Shown piece by piece: positions 8,524 through 17,109 of a stretch of DNA of 64,000 nt. The translations under genes were made by a program, and so were the position numbers. Each line of letters starts with the position of its first letter. The stretch's first letter is position 1. The notes beneath the pieces were generated by a model. The model had not been told where the DNA came from. It saw only the letters and a program-made list of their open reading frames with translations, and searched no databases. Origin of the DNA: DAHUXT01 sp036273675. GTDB lineage: Bacteria; Chloroflexota; Ktedonobacteria; Ktedonobacterales; JADMIN01. Location of the stretch: positions 7,193-71,192 of the forward strand of contig DASUHD010000154.1 of the NCBI GenBank assembly GCA_036273675.1, written 5' to 3'.

Positions 8524-9102
8524 ATGCCTGACCATACTAGCGAAGTGCGTGGACGAGGCGGGCGACGTTACCGTGCGGCGCATCTCATTGGCCTGCTCGC
8601 GCTTACCCTGTTGGTGGCAGGTTGCGGCGTTATGACCGCGAACCATGGAGAGCTCGCCTCAGGCACACCTTCCGCGACGATCAGCGCCACAGCCACGCTG
8701 AGTCCCGCGCCCCCATCGGCCCCCACCCCAACCCGGACCTCTTCAGGAGGCTCCAGCGCTGTGGCATGCCCCGACAGCAGTGATAGCCCTGGTAATCCGG
8801 CGCTGATTCTGACGCCAACGACGCCGGATCGCGCTGGAAGCGCGCATGTTGGCGATATGGCGCAGGTGCGGCTCCCGACCAGCTCGAAGTGGTCGTATGC
8901 TCCCGCGCAATCCTCAGGCGCGCTGAGTCCAACGCAGCCCAGCGGCGTCTTGATTCATTCGCTCAATTCCTGCGTCTGGAGCTTCAAGGCCATCGCTGCA
9001 GGCACGCAGACGCTGTCGTTCACGGGCCAGGCGATCTGCGAGCCGGGACAGCCCTGTGCCGACTACCGAATAGCGATGACCTTCACCGTGACCGTTTCCT
9101 AG
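8524..9102 (+). CDS. Secreted lipoprotein with a chagasin-like C-terminal domain
   Basis: The protein is 192 aa. An N-terminal helix LIGLLALTLLVAGCGVM gives a lipoprotein signal with the Cys near residue 38. Residues about 40-80 are a Ser/Thr/Pro-rich linker of the kind found in surface lipoproteins. The C-terminal 100 residues (VGDMAQVRLP, WSFKAIAAGTQTLSFTG, final TFTVTVS) resemble the immunoglobulin-like fold and motif order of chagasin-type (I42) cysteine protease inhibitors. This is inference; four Cys in the domain could form disulfides. The ribosome site before 8524 is weak. The gene follows the BNR lipoprotein after 213 bp. Confidence 0.75.
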   Translation: MPDHTSEVRGRGGRRYRAAHLIGLLALTLLVAGCGVMTANHGELASGTPSATISATATLSPAPPSAPTPTRTSSGGSSAVACPDSSDSPGNPALILTPTTPDRAGSAHVGDMAQVRLPTSSKWSYAPAQSSGALSPTQPSGVLIHSLNSCVWSFKAIAAGTQTLSFTGQAICEPGQPCADYRIAMTFTVTVS

Positions 9103-9106
9103 TGGT

Positions 9107-9134
9107 TTGGTCAGAAATGATACTCTGCTAAAAC
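9107..9134 (+). promoter_or_regulatory. Candidate promoter for the alpha/beta hydrolase
   Basis: TTGGTC (9107-9112) and TAAAAC (9129-9134) are separated by 16 bp. The gene starts at 9164. Confidence 0.4.
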
Positions 9135-9163
9135 ACTTCAAACGTGTGTGAAAGGGAGCGGTA

Positions 9164-9982
9164 ATGATGGGCGCTGGGTACATTCAACAGGCGGACGGCA
9201 GGCTGTATTATGAGGAGGCAGGCGAGGGCGAGACACTTGTCCTTGGGCATGCGGGCTTCGTGGATAGCGGCATGTGGGATCCTCAGTGGGAAGCCTTCGC
9301 GGAAACGTATCGCGTGATCCGCTACGACATGCGTGGGTTCGGCAAATCCGATCCTGCGCCTGGCCCACGCAACCGGCGTGACGATCTCGCGCAACTGTTG
9401 CAATCGCTTCGGGTCGAGCGCGCTGCCCTGCTGGGATGCTCGATGGGCGGCACGATTATGCTCGATTTCGCGCTGGAGCATCCCGATATGGTCTCGGCCC
9501 TGGTGATCGTTTCTGCCTCCCCCAGCGGCTACCAGCCCGAAGGCGATCCACCCCCTGAGTTGATGGAAATGTTCCCGGCGGCGAAGCAGGGCGATACGGC
9601 GCGTGTCTCCGAGCTACAGATGCGCCTGTGGATCGATGGGCCAACCCGCCAGCCGGAGCAGGCCAATCCAGACGTGCGCCAGCGCGCCGCCGCGATGAAT
9701 CGCATTCCAGTCGAACGTGGCACGTTTTTCACTGCCGACCTCCAGCCCTTCGAGCCACTCGATCCGCCCGCGATCAGTCGTCTGGCCGATGTCCACGTTC
9801 CCGCGCTTATCATGGCGGGCGCGCTCGACTATCCGACCACGATTCATGCGAAGGACATCATGGCCGATGGCATCCCCGGCGCGCAAAAGCACGTCTTTGC
9901 ACATAGCGCCCACCTGCCCAACATAGAGGAGTCGGACGAGTTCACGCAGGTCGTGCTGAGCTTTCTGGCCGGAGTGAAGTAG
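9164..9982 (+). CDS. Alpha/beta-fold hydrolase
   Basis: This 272-aa protein has the fold's hallmarks: an oxyanion strand region (LVLGHAGFVDSGMWDPQW), RVIRYDMRGFGKSD, the nucleophile elbow GCSMGG with Ser93, an acid candidate in MAGALDYPT (about residue 220) and the histidine in AHSAHLPNIEE (about 248). The length and cap region match soluble esterases or peptidase-like hydrolases such as the 3-oxoadipate lactonase group; the substrate is unknown. GGGAGCGG lies upstream of the ATG at 9164, and a second ATG follows directly. It appears monocistronic. Confidence 0.92.
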   Translation: MMGAGYIQQADGRLYYEEAGEGETLVLGHAGFVDSGMWDPQWEAFAETYRVIRYDMRGFGKSDPAPGPRNRRDDLAQLLQSLRVERAALLGCSMGGTIMLDFALEHPDMVSALVIVSASPSGYQPEGDPPPELMEMFPAAKQGDTARVSELQMRLWIDGPTRQPEQANPDVRQRAAAMNRIPVERGTFFTADLQPFEPLDPPAISRLADVHVPALIMAGALDYPTTIHAKDIMADGIPGAQKHVFAHSAHLPNIEESDEFTQVVLSFLAGVK

Positions 9983-10094
9983 GAGCGTGTAGAAGGGTAT
10001 ATGAGCGCCAACGGGCGGCGGAGAAGTGAGGGCGGCGAGCCGCGCAGACGGATGAACTTTATGCATGAACCCCGAACAGCGTGCTGGGGCGGTT

Positions 10095-10112
10095 CGCGGC
10101 CTTCAGGCCGCG
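10095..10112. repeat. Intergenic palindrome, copy 2 of a GCCGC-type family
   Basis: CGCGGCC, loop TTCA, then GGCCGCG. It lies between the convergent hydrolase and helicase genes. The context (ttCGCGGC before, GCCGCGGCTA after) closely matches copy 3 at 42931-42960. Confidence 0.65.
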
Positions 10113-10138
10113 GCTAATGTTCTCCTAAACTGTAGCGG

Positions 10139-13100
10139 CTATTCCGCGATATCCTGCTCCTCGTCGCCATTGTCATAGTCGGCTTCGTCGTCGCGCTCGA
10201 CGCCGAGCATCGCGTCGATCTCGGCCAGCGCCCGTTCGCGTTCGCGCTGCCAGCGTCGGAGCGAGAGGCGATGCACCTGCCAGCCAGCGCGCTCCAGAAT
10301 CGTCTGGCCGTTGACCGTATCGAGCGAGACTTCGCCGGGAATTGGCGCGTGGCGTTCGGGGTCGCCGTCACAGGCGATGGCGAGCGCCCGCCCGCCGTAC
10401 TGCGCCACCACATCCACCGCGAAGCCCGCGACCGGGTAGCCGATGTAGACCTCGTAGCCGCCGCGCTGGCGTAGCGCCTGGCCAATCTCGCGCTCGAACG
10501 CGGTTCCACCGCTGGTGTGGTCCTCGGGCCGGTCCGGCTCCAGGCATTCCCCGGCGTAGTCAAGGTAGCGTCCCAGCAGATGGTCCGGTGGCAGGTGGCG
10601 GGCATCCAGCCCGGTGAAGATCACCTGGCGATGGCGGGCGCGTGTCACCGCGACGTTGAAGAGGTTGTCGTTGTTCATGAAGGTGACGGTGCTGCGATGC
10701 GAACCAGGGTCGGCGCAGAAGCTGAGCAGCATCACGTCGCGCTCGTCGCCCTGGTAGGTGTGCGCCGTGCCGATGGCGATATCGTGATCCTGCAGAATCT
10801 TCGACTTGAGCTTCTGCGCCAGCATCCGCGTCAGATAGTTCACCTGATCGCGGTAAGGCGAGAGTACGCCGATGGTTGAGCGCTCATTAGGGGGCAGCTT
10901 CGCCTCGGCTTTGGCGATGGTGTTGATCTCCTTGAGAATCGCCTCGGCCTCCTGCGGGTTGTAGCCCTCTTTGCCGCGCTTGCCGTTCACCTTGCGCATC
11001 TCGACACTGCGCGCGCCCAGCGTATCGGGTCGGCGCGTCATCACGCGCAGCGCCTGGCCGTAGAACGTACGATTGCTGAACTCGATGATCTGCGGCAGGC
11101 TGCGATAATGCTCGTCCAGCAAGACAACGTCGTCCTGGGAGGGCAGCGCGCCATTCACCACGTCTAGCAGGCTGTGCGTGCGGTAGTTCCACTGCGAGCG
11201 CTGGCTGGCGGAGAGGCCGTGCTGCGAGGCGAGCGCCGCCTGGCGGTCCTCGCGCAGGAACGAGAGATGGCGTAGCTGCTTCGGGTCGCCGCAGACGATG
11301 GCCCGCTGGCCGCGATAGAGCAGCGGCAGCGCGCTGGAGACATCGCACTGCGACGCCTCATCCACGATCACCAGATCGAACATCTCGCGGTCGAGCGGGA
11401 GCATCTCGGCGACATGCGGGTTGGTCGTCGCCCAGATGGGGAAGGTGTTGAGCAGGGCGGAGAAATCGAGCTCGGCGAAGATCTTGTCCTGTTCGGCGGT
11501 GCTGCGCGCCTCTAGCGCTGTCTTGAAGAGTGAGAGCGTGCGCCGATTGAGCCGGAGCGCTTCGGCCAGCGCCTCGCGCCGTCGCGCTGCCAGCAGCTCG
11601 CCCACCAGCGCCCCACGGTCCGCACGTAGCCGGGCATGGCGCGTCAAGAGCGCGTTCACGTCGTCGCGCGCCAGCAGCGTGCGCTCGGTCTGTATTAGCC
11701 CCGCGCGGAGCTGTTCGCGCCGAAGCACCGCCTCCAGGTGGGGCAGGTCGCCCTCGGCCAGCCCAATCCGCGAGGCGATGTCGCTGGCGGCCTGATCTCG
11801 CTTGCGCCCGGCCATCCAACTTACCACCGGGAGTTTGCCGGTGTCGCGGTGGATCTCCTCATAGGCCGCTTCGAGCGCCTCTGGGCCAAGCGCGGCGGCG
11901 GCGGCCTCGTTATAGGCGGGCGGATGGATGCGCCGGAGCGCGGCGATATGTTGGGTCCAGCGCGTCTCGGCGTCCAGCAGGAAGCGAATCTCGGCGTCAA
12001 GCTGCGCAATCTCTTCGTCGGCGGCGCGCAGGCGGTCTTCGAGCATCTCGATCTCGCCAGGCCGCGGACGTGGTGGCGCGCCGGTGCCGTCGAAGAGGTT
12101 ATCGAGGAACTTCTTCAGTTCGTCGCGGTAGCGCCGGTCGCCGCCGCGCAGGATGACCGTCAGGCTGCCCAGATGCGGCTTGAGCTTCTCGACGACGACA
12201 TCCACCGCTTTGTTCATCTTGGAGGAGAGCAGCACCGTCTGCCCGCGCGCCACGGCGTCCAGGATGATCTGCGCGATAGTGAACGACTTGCCGGTTCCCG
12301 GCGGGCCAATCACCAGTGTCAGCGGGCGGCGCTCGGACTGGCGCAGCACGCGCGTCTGGGCGTTGCTCAGTTCCGCGCCGCTAAGGATGGGTCGCTCGAT
12401 CTCCACCTCGGGCAGCATCCCGGTGACGGGGGCGCGCTCGGCGCGGGCGGCGTCGGTGAAGATGGCGGCGAGGGGCGCCGACATATCGCCCCGTCCAGCC
12501 ATCATCTGAAGCTCAGTCAGGACGCCGCGCGCCTCCTGAGGCCGCCGCACCAGCGCCATCGCGGAGGCGCAGAGCAGCTGCACGGGACTCTCTTGCAGGT
12601 CGCGCAGGGCCGCCTCGGTCTGTAGCTCCGGCCACGCCTGGAGGTCTTCGGTGCGCAGGTCGGGGATTAGCTCGGCGATGACGGCGGCGAATTCGCGGAT
12701 GGCGGCGGTCTCGAAGGGCGCGGTGGGCGCCTGCGCCAGGATCGCTTCGGCGTAGGCCTGCGCCTGCTCGTCATTCTCCGCGTCGATCAGAGAGGCCAGC
12801 AGCGGGAAGTTGATGTGCTGCTCGTCCAGATCGACGCTCAGATACGCGCGGGAGCCTTCCTGCTCGATACGCGCGGGCCAGTAGAGTAGCGGCGCGCAGA
12901 AGACCTCGCCCTTGCGGCGCGCGTTCTCCGGGCGGCCTCGCCCCACCAGAAAGATGGATCCCCAGATGAGGTACTTCTCGCGGCGGTTGACGTCGGCGGC
13001 GTTCTGCGCGGTGACGCCGGTGCTGAGCGGCACCTCCAGCCGGTCAAGCTGCCCGGTGGCCAGCGGCTCGATGCCATCGGCGAAGACCAGGTATTCCGCC

Positions 13101-13357
13101 TGGTTCTTATCGAGGATGTTGGTGAGGGTGCCACCGCGTGAGTCGGCGGAGAAGCAGTCGTGGAAGTAGCGGCAGACCCCGGCGAAGAGCGAGGAGGTCG
13201 GCCCTGGCGGCATCGGGCGCGCGGGGATGGGACCGCCCTCGACCCACTGGCTGACCGGCGTAAGGTCAGCGCGCGCAACAACATCCACCACCATCGGCTG
13301 AATCGGCGGGCGCTCGCGCGGGTCGTCGTCAGTCTGCCGTCCACGTCGAAATACCAT
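10139..13357 (-). CDS. Superfamily 1 DNA/RNA helicase with C-terminal DUF559/Vsr-like nuclease domain
   Basis: The protein is 1072 aa from the ATG at 13357, which has GAGGAGG upstream; the 19 upstream codons are not needed. The N-terminal 330 residues have no recognised domain. Walker A (IGPPGTGKSFT) is near residue 350, followed by a coiled-coil insertion, Walker B (VDEASQCD) near 660, GDPKQLRHLS, the motif TAHTYQGDERD near 860 and VAVTRARH near 900, the set of a UPF1/Dna2-like SF1 helicase. The last 110 residues (TAFEREIGQALR, FAVDVVAQ, IACDGD, ERAGWQVHRLSLRRW) match a PD-(D/E)xK-like domain often fused to such helicases. The expected acidic residue before CDG is Ala, so nuclease activity is uncertain. 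The role may be DNA repair or defence. Confidence 0.9.
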   Translation of the reverse strand: MVFRRGRQTDDDPRERPPIQPMVVDVVARADLTPVSQWVEGGPIPARPMPPGPTSSLFAGVCRYFHDCFSADSRGGTLTNILDKNQAEYLVFADGIEPLATGQLDRLEVPLSTGVTAQNAADVNRREKYLIWGSIFLVGRGRPENARRKGEVFCAPLLYWPARIEQEGSRAYLSVDLDEQHINFPLLASLIDAENDEQAQAYAEAILAQAPTAPFETAAIREFAAVIAELIPDLRTEDLQAWPELQTEAALRDLQESPVQLLCASAMALVRRPQEARGVLTELQMMAGRGDMSAPLAAIFTDAARAERAPVTGMLPEVEIERPILSGAELSNAQTRVLRQSERRPLTLVIGPPGTGKSFTIAQIILDAVARGQTVLLSSKMNKAVDVVVEKLKPHLGSLTVILRGGDRRYRDELKKFLDNLFDGTGAPPRPRPGEIEMLEDRLRAADEEIAQLDAEIRFLLDAETRWTQHIAALRRIHPPAYNEAAAAALGPEALEAAYEEIHRDTGKLPVVSWMAGRKRDQAASDIASRIGLAEGDLPHLEAVLRREQLRAGLIQTERTLLARDDVNALLTRHARLRADRGALVGELLAARRREALAEALRLNRRTLSLFKTALEARSTAEQDKIFAELDFSALLNTFPIWATTNPHVAEMLPLDREMFDLVIVDEASQCDVSSALPLLYRGQRAIVCGDPKQLRHLSFLREDRQAALASQHGLSASQRSQWNYRTHSLLDVVNGALPSQDDVVLLDEHYRSLPQIIEFSNRTFYGQALRVMTRRPDTLGARSVEMRKVNGKRGKEGYNPQEAEAILKEINTIAKAEAKLPPNERSTIGVLSPYRDQVNYLTRMLAQKLKSKILQDHDIAIGTAHTYQGDERDVMLLSFCADPGSHRSTVTFMNNDNLFNVAVTRARHRQVIFTGLDARHLPPDHLLGRYLDYAGECLEPDRPEDHTSGGTAFEREIGQALRQRGGYEVYIGYPVAGFAVDVVAQYGGRALAIACDGDPERHAPIPGEVSLDTVNGQTILERAGWQVHRLSLRRWQRERERALAEIDAMLGVERDDEADYDNGDEEQDIAE

Positions 13358-13562
13358 GACTGCTGCCTCCTCGTACCGCCTGCGCGCCACGTTATGTTCG
13401 GGCATGTGGCGCACACCCGGCAGCAGGCAGTGTAGGCGCGGCGGCTGGCGACCGTCAATCTTGTGCCCATTATGGGCCAGTACTCATGGGCAGTGACGAG
13501 GCAAAAGCACGCCGCTGGGGAGTGATGTCTGGATGCGCGCGGTGCCCTTATCGAAGCTCTGC

Positions 13563-13568
13563 TATAAT
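13563..13568 (+). promoter_or_regulatory. Extended -10 promoter
   Basis: TATAAT is preceded by TGC (extended -10) in the context TCGAAGCTCTGCTATAAT. The same 17-18 base string recurs before the CPBP protease gene at about 14203. The gene starts at 13628. No convincing -35 is present. Confidence 0.6.
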
Positions 13569-13627
13569 TGTCCGTACCTAGGCTGCGGACAACACGCGCC
13601 CCATGTGCTAGGAAAGGAGTAGGGTCC

Positions 13628-14014
13628 ATGACCGTATGGCAGTTGAGCGGATGGCAACAGGTCATAGCGTGGCTCATCGTAGGGATTTGTCTCGCGCTCA
13701 GCGTGATAACCGCTGTCGTATCCGCCTTGCGCGCCGTGAGACAGCGGGCGTGGACCCTATCCCTTCTAGGGCGGCGTGCCCGCTGGTGGGATCTGCTGGG
13801 GCTGGAGTTGGCTGCTGGCGCCTTCCTCTGTTTCGGCGCTGTCTTCCTCGTCTCGAATCCCGCGCTGCAAGCTACCCTTGTTGTCATACCCTTCGTGGCG
13901 GTGAGTGTATCCGTGTTTGTGCGAGCGCATGCCGGGGAACTCCGGAACCGCGAGTGGCAATCCAGAGAGCAGCTCAGGCCAGACAACGGGGGCGCTCAGC
14001 CGACGGCTCCATGA
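13628..14014 (+). CDS. Small integral membrane protein of unknown function
   Basis: The protein is 128 aa from the ATG at 13628, with AGGAAAGGAG upstream. Three hydrophobic segments are visible: VIAWLIVGICLALSVITAVV, LLGLELAAGAFLCFGAVFLV and LVVIPFVAVSVSVFV. They are followed by a charged C-terminal tail. I do not recognise the family. It is transcribed from its own extended -10 promoter and followed by another gene with a near-identical promoter. Confidence 0.7.
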   Translation: MTVWQLSGWQQVIAWLIVGICLALSVITAVVSALRAVRQRAWTLSLLGRRARWWDLLGLELAAGAFLCFGAVFLVSNPALQATLVVIPFVAVSVSVFVRAHAGELRNREWQSREQLRPDNGGAQPTAP

Positions 14015-14197
14015 TGCGCTCGTATGGCGGGATGTGCCGCGAGCCGCTGAGTTCCACCGCCTTCGCCTATAGCTCCAACGCATGCCGGTGAGCGTCCAGG
14101 TCAGTAGCGTCCCAAAGACCTTGTCGCGCCACAACTACGTCTACAACTACAACGACCATGGTGCTGTTGTGGCGTGGTATCTTCGTCGAAGCTCTGC

Positions 14198-14203
14198 TAT
14201 AAT
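14198..14203 (+). promoter_or_regulatory. Extended -10 promoter of the CPBP protease gene
   Basis: TATAAT at 14198-14203 is preceded by TCGAAGCTCTGC, the same context as the promoter at 13563. The duplicated promoter string suggests local duplication or a shared activator site upstream. The gene starts at 14265. Confidence 0.6.
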
Positions 14204-14264
14204 CGTCCAGCGTATCTAGCGGGCGTAATCTCACGGGCGAGACGAATAGCAGGAAGGCGGCACG

Positions 14265-15065
14265 ATGTCACAACCATATCCGCAGCGTCGGCCACTGCTG
14301 TTTGTCGGTCTGCTGCTGCTTCTGCTGCTCGGCATATTCCTCATCTCATCCGTTGTTAACGCAGTCTGGCATCCGCAGTCGATTGTGTTCAGCTTCCTCG
14401 GCGATAGTGCGCTGGGACTGGTCGCTGTATTCTTGCTCAGCCGTTTCCGGTGGCGTCGAGCCGTCGGACTCCGCGCCCCACGCTATTCTCTGACCTTCCT
14501 GTGCCTGCTGGCGCCGTGCTATATCCTGTATACCGATGCCGATTCTGTAACCCGATATTGGGACTATCTCCCTGGCCACAACAATGCCCTGATCTTTGCC
14601 ATCTTCGCCTTGCTGGTCGGCTTTGTCGAAGAGACCTACTTTCGTGGGATGATTCTGCGCGCGCTCCTGGTGAAAGGGCCATGGTTGGCGGTCATCGTCT
14701 CATCTGTATTGTTCGGTGGGCTGCACCTCTTACACCTCATCGAAGGGCAAAATCTGCTCGCAACGCTATCCCAGGCTGGCTGGGCAACGGCCTTTGGCTT
14801 CCTCTTCGCCGCCGTAGCCCTGCGCACCCAGAGCATCGTGCCACTGATCGTCATCCATGGGCTGACGGACTTTATTGCGTTTCTTGCCTACAACGGGACG
14901 TTCATACCCTATACCCCGAGCGCTGGCGACCTCAGGGAAAACGCCATCGAGGCGATCATCTTCATCATACTTGGCATCATCGCGATGCGCGGGCTGCGCG
15001 CGTCTGACCTTGAACCTGATATCTCGGATGGGCGGGAGAAGCCGCTGGCCGAGGCGGCAGGATAA
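14265..15065 (+). CDS. CPBP-family intramembrane glutamic endopeptidase
   Basis: This 266-aa protein has six or more hydrophobic helices. The catalytic motif EETYFRG has Glu122-Glu123, followed by GGLHLLHL and IHGLTDFIAFLAY, the three CPBP (Abi/Rce1-like) motifs. Members cleave peptides or prenylated or leader-bearing substrates within the membrane; bacterial roles include processing of peptides and self-immunity. AGGAAGG precedes the ATG at 14265. A second CPBP gene lies at 45311-46141. Confidence 0.92.
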   Translation: MSQPYPQRRPLLFVGLLLLLLLGIFLISSVVNAVWHPQSIVFSFLGDSALGLVAVFLLSRFRWRRAVGLRAPRYSLTFLCLLAPCYILYTDADSVTRYWDYLPGHNNALIFAIFALLVGFVEETYFRGMILRALLVKGPWLAVIVSSVLFGGLHLLHLIEGQNLLATLSQAGWATAFGFLFAAVALRTQSIVPLIVIHGLTDFIAFLAYNGTFIPYTPSAGDLRENAIEAIIFIILGIIAMRGLRASDLEPDISDGREKPLAEAAG

Positions 15066-15272
15066 GCCAGAGCAAATGCTCAATAGTGCGAATGTCAGGC
15101 GACTGGAGCAGTGGCCGTAGAGAACGTGTCGCCACACTTGAGAGGCGCTTGTGACTGCCGCGTGGCACAATGCCTGAAGTGGCATCAATACTGCGTCTCG
15201 TGGGTGCTCAGAAGCGCCTGATTTGGCGCAGGGCGTCAGGTTGAAGTACGCGTGCCATGAGGGAGGAATACG

Positions 15273-16037
15273 ATGCAACTTCAGGGTAAAGTCGCTATAG
15301 TCACCGGAGCGGCCTCCGGGATTGGGCTGGCGATAGCCACACGCTTCGCCGCGGAGGGCGCCAGCGTCGTCGCAGGCGACTGGAATGCGGAACGGCTCAA
15401 TGCTGCCGTCGCGAAGATCAGGGAGAGTGGCGGCACGATTACCGGCGCGCAGGGCAACATCGCCGACCAGGCAGCGGCGGAAAGCCTGATCGAGCTGGCC
15501 GTCAGCACGTATGGGCGGCTGGACGCGCTCTGCAATGTCGCCGGGGTGATGGACTACATGCAGGGCGTGGGCGAGCTATCCGACGACATCTGGCGCCGCG
15601 TGCTGAGCATCAACCTGGATGGGCCGATGTTCACCAGCCGCAAGGCGGTGCAATACATGCTGGCGCACGGTGGCGGCTCCATCGTCAACATCGCCTCGAC
15701 CGCCGGAATCCACGGTGGGGCCGCGGGCGCCGCCTATACCGCCTCAAAGCATGCCGTCGTCGGCCTGACACGTAACACCGCCTGGATGTATGCCCAGCGG
15801 GGCATTCGCTGCAATGCCATCTGTCCCGGCGCGACGAAGACGAACATCGGCGAAACGATGCCACAGGACCGGCTGGATCCCGCTGGCATGCAGCGCGCGC
15901 AGACGTTCGCCGCGCTCGCCCCCGCCTATCTGGAGCCATCCGATATCGCCGGGCTGGCGCTCTTCCTCGCCTCGGACGACTCGCGCCAGATCAACGGCGC
16001 GATCATCCCCGCCGATGGCGGCTGGGCAGCCGTCTAG
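15273..16037 (+). CDS. Short-chain dehydrogenase/reductase (SDR) oxidoreductase
   Basis: This classical 254-aa SDR has the cofactor motif TGAASGIG near residues 12-19, an NVAGVMD (NNAG-like) motif, the catalytic Ser in NIASTAG and the YTASKHA Tyr-Lys pair near 155-159. The C-terminus DGGWAAV is typical. An acidic residue after the second strand (AGDWN) favours NAD over NADP. The substrate is unknown. GGGAGGA precedes the ATG at 15273. The upstream 200 bp hold no other gene. Confidence 0.95.
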   Translation: MQLQGKVAIVTGAASGIGLAIATRFAAEGASVVAGDWNAERLNAAVAKIRESGGTITGAQGNIADQAAAESLIELAVSTYGRLDALCNVAGVMDYMQGVGELSDDIWRRVLSINLDGPMFTSRKAVQYMLAHGGGSIVNIASTAGIHGGAAGAAYTASKHAVVGLTRNTAWMYAQRGIRCNAICPGATKTNIGETMPQDRLDPAGMQRAQTFAALAPAYLEPSDIAGLALFLASDDSRQINGAIIPADGGWAAV

Positions 16038-16084
16038 AGCAGGGAAGTTCATAGATGGCTGGCAAGCCTCACCTGAGCAGTGTG

Positions 16085-16495
16085 TCACACGGCCCACTGG
16101 CGGATGCGCCAGCCCTGGATGAGCAGCAGTAGAGTCAACCCAAACAGCAGCATGGCGTTGGTCGGATGCAGCGCCGCCGCGAATGGGAGGCTGTCGCTGA
16201 GGTTGGGCAGAATCACCTGAATGAGTGTCAGGAGGAAAAGGACAGCGCTCAAGATCGTTTGCCTGCCGGGCAAGCGCGCCAGCAGTCCGGCCAGCGGCAG
16301 CAGCAACGCCAGGATCAACACGACCAACCCCAGGGTGGCGTGGGCGTTGCCTGCCCAGCCCGCCCTCGCGAACAGCAAGGCTCCAATCAGAAAGCCCTGG
16401 GACAAAATACCCAGGAAAATCAGGGCCGCCAGCGTCAGATAGACGGTCAGCGCCCAGCGGCGCGGACGCGCGGCTGCTTTTGCGAATACGTCCAT
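16085..16495 (-). CDS. DUF6220-like four-helix membrane protein
   Basis: The protein is 136 aa from the ATG at 16495, with AGGAGGGG 7 bases upstream. Four hydrophobic helices alternate with short loops (LTLAALIFLGILSQGFLIGALLF, LGLVVLILALLLPLAGLLA, ILSAVLFLLTLIQVILP, AMLLFGLTLLLLIQGW). HA/HP residues in loops are reminiscent of DUF6220 or heme/copper-handling membrane proteins; that is weak inference. It is the third and last of three leftward membrane genes behind the TetR-controlled divergent region. Confidence 0.75.
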   Translation of the reverse strand: MDVFAKAAARPRRWALTVYLTLAALIFLGILSQGFLIGALLFARAGWAGNAHATLGLVVLILALLLPLAGLLARLPGRQTILSAVLFLLTLIQVILPNLSDSLPFAAALHPTNAMLLFGLTLLLLIQGWRIRQWAV

Positions 16496-16587
16496 TGGTT
16501 TTCCCCTCCTTTTCTTCACAGTTCCGCGCAAGCATAGTTCAGGCGTGAGCCAGCCTCAACTACGCCTGCGGGTACGGTGATTGCCGG

Positions 16588-17082
16588 CTAAAACGGCTTG
16601 AACAGCATCAGCCAGAGAATCGCGACTAAGCCGCCACCGCCGATCACAGTGAGCAGCCAGGGATGGGTGGCAGCGAGCATAACGTCCAGCTGCTTTTCCG
16701 CGGGTAGGTCCACGGGCGAATGGCTGATCGTCCCCGCGCGCGCTGGATTGCTGGCCTGCACGAGTTGACGGATACGATTGAGCGGGTGCGAGCCGAGCGG
16801 CGACATGGTGACGCCCATCAGGATGAACAGGCCCAGGGCAGCCCAGATCCAGCCCTGGCCCCACCAGTTGCCCATGAAGCCAGCGGTGATGCCCGCAGCT
16901 AGGAGCATCAGCAGCGATACGTTGGCGATCAGGGTGACGCCTTTGGACAAGTCAAGCAGGACACGAACGCGCTCGACCTCACGCTGACGGGGTAGCGCGA
17001 AAGCAACGGCCGCCACGGCGCCGTGGGCGAGCAGGAAGCCGAAGACGCCAAGGACATGGGCGAAGACAAGCCATAGATACAT
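16588..17082 (-). CDS. DUF2269-like integral membrane protein
   Basis: The protein is 164 aa with four hydrophobic helices: YLWLVFAHVLGVFGFLLAHG at the N-terminus, LIANVSLLMLLAAGITAG, GWIWAALGLFILMGVTM and LLTVIGGGGLVAILWLMLF. The pattern of an N-terminal His in helix 1 and a long loop before the last helix matches DUF2269/CopD-like proteins. GAGGGG precedes the ATG at 17082. It is 27 bp downstream of the DUF998-like gene, so the two are probably co-transcribed. Confidence 0.75.
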   Translation of the reverse strand: MYLWLVFAHVLGVFGFLLAHGAVAAVAFALPRQREVERVRVLLDLSKGVTLIANVSLLMLLAAGITAGFMGNWWGQGWIWAALGLFILMGVTMSPLGSHPLNRIRQLVQASNPARAGTISHSPVDLPAEKQLDVMLAATHPWLLTVIGGGGLVAILWLMLFKPF

Positions 17083-17109
17083 AAACCCCTCGACTTTCTG
17101 TCGTAGTAA

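Noticed and set aside
12838..13986. Reverse ORF of 382 codons overlapping the helicase start and the next gene
   Set aside because: Composition is Arg/Ser/Ala-rich low complexity, it has no plausible ribosome site and it overlaps two better genes.
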